From Streptomyces sp. Tu 3180 (GTDB lineage Bacteria; Actinomycetota; Actinomycetes; Streptomycetales; Streptomycetaceae), in the NCBI RefSeq assembly GCF_009852415.1, contig NZ_WOXS01000002.1, positions 2,564,501 through 2,628,500 of the forward strand: DNA of 64,000 nucleotides. Reading direction: 5' to 3'. Below the pieces are notes generated by a model. It worked only from the letters and a program-made list of their open reading frames with translations, did no database searches and was not told the DNA's origin. Position numbers and translations under genes: made by a program. Positions 63,819-64,000 of this stretch are shown here, one piece after another (positions within the stretch are counted from its first letter, which is position 1; each line of letters begins with the position of its first letter).

Positions 63819-64000
63819 TCACCGGCACCGTGCCCGTGTCCGCGGGGGTGCCGGGGCGGCGTCCGTGTCGGTGGGGGCCGCGGAGCGGCCCAGAGGCGTG
63901 GTCGCGGGGCGGCCGCGGCCGGCCGCGGGGCGGCGCCGGGCGGGGCCCGCGGAGCGGGCGTCCGCGGCGTCACGGCCCGCGAGGGCGATCGCCTCGCGGT
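63819..64000 (-). CDS. C-terminal fragment, possibly a glycosyltransferase (partial)
   Basis: About 60 codons in frame from the window edge to TGA (63819-63821). The visible part REAIALAGRDAADARSAG is followed by a Pro/Arg/Thr-rich tail, all with high GC third positions. In Streptomyces this methyltransferase/toroid pair is commonly led by a glycosyltransferase gene, which is the only basis for the suggestion. The tail itself shows no domain. Confidence 0.4.
   Translation of the reverse strand, partial: REAIALAGRDAADARSAGPARRRPAAGRGRPATTPLGRSAAPTDTDAAPAPPRTRARCR

Overview
This is a very GC-rich, gene-dense stretch of a Streptomyces-type actinobacterial chromosome. The evidence is strong G/C third-position bias in every gene, short intergenic gaps, many GTG starts, an F420-dependent reductase, an AfsR/SARP regulator, a RsmZ-free high-GC RNase P RNA of actinobacterial type, twin-arginine and lipoprotein signals, and a DmdR/IdeR-type iron box. 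The gene order looks like conserved core chromosome, not a genomic island. There are no integrases, insertion sequences, CRISPR arrays, phage genes or biosynthetic gene clusters, although two resistance-type modules and one decayed gene are present.

Layout. 1-5.5 kb: end of a DUF3105-like gene, a DUF305 protein, a 191-bp inverted-repeat element, nadE, an efflux permease and a membrane-anchored EEP phosphatase. 5.7-8.2 kb: a TetR regulator with a DHA2 efflux pump and a perfect 25-bp operator. 8.2-17.5 kb: panB, a DrrAB-like ABC exporter, a 1,092-residue SARP regulator, an M50 protease-like membrane protein, npdG and small conserved proteins. 17.6-25 kb: map, an iron-regulated heme oxygenase, a PhzF-like protein, a lipoprotein, an orphan primase-polymerase-like protein, a GDPD, and a TetR gene divergent from a small DUF6243-like gene across two operators. 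25-33.7 kb: an Rsm22/serine hydrolase/Bcr-type pump operon, a Gfo/Idh/MocA oxidoreductase behind a LacI-type operator, a Tat-exported PhoD phosphatase behind likely PHO boxes, an aldo/keto reductase and small proteins.

33.8-41.3 kb: a run of hypothetical and secreted proteins, a rifampicin monooxygenase (rox) whose promoter carries the rifampicin-associated element, a VOC protein and a beta-lactamase-like lipoprotein. 41.4-43.1 kb is the most unusual part. A structured RNA on the minus strand has T arm, acceptor stem and D arm in circularly permuted order, which is the hallmark of bacterial YrlA-type Y RNAs. It lies just downstream of a protein of unknown function (begins MAKLNQII) and next to rnpB. 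No Ro60/TROVE gene is present in the window.

43-64 kb: EamA/AraC pair, a frameshifted Uma2 gene, MerR and TetR regulators, yaaA, eda, the conserved RNase H-phosphatase / zinc-ribbon / Nif3 group, a MaoC hydratase, a secreted S33 peptidase, a DHA2 pump, a cell-wall amidase, two membrane proteins and the start of a methyltransferase / terpene-cyclase-like cassette that runs off the window.

Two themes recur. First, at least fifteen genes have a -10-like hexamer 6-9 nt before the start codon and no Shine-Dalgarno, so leaderless transcription is common here. Second, regulators sit beside palindromic sites that can be read directly: two TetR loci share the half-site CGAGAC, and there are iron, LacI-type, PHO and RAE elements.
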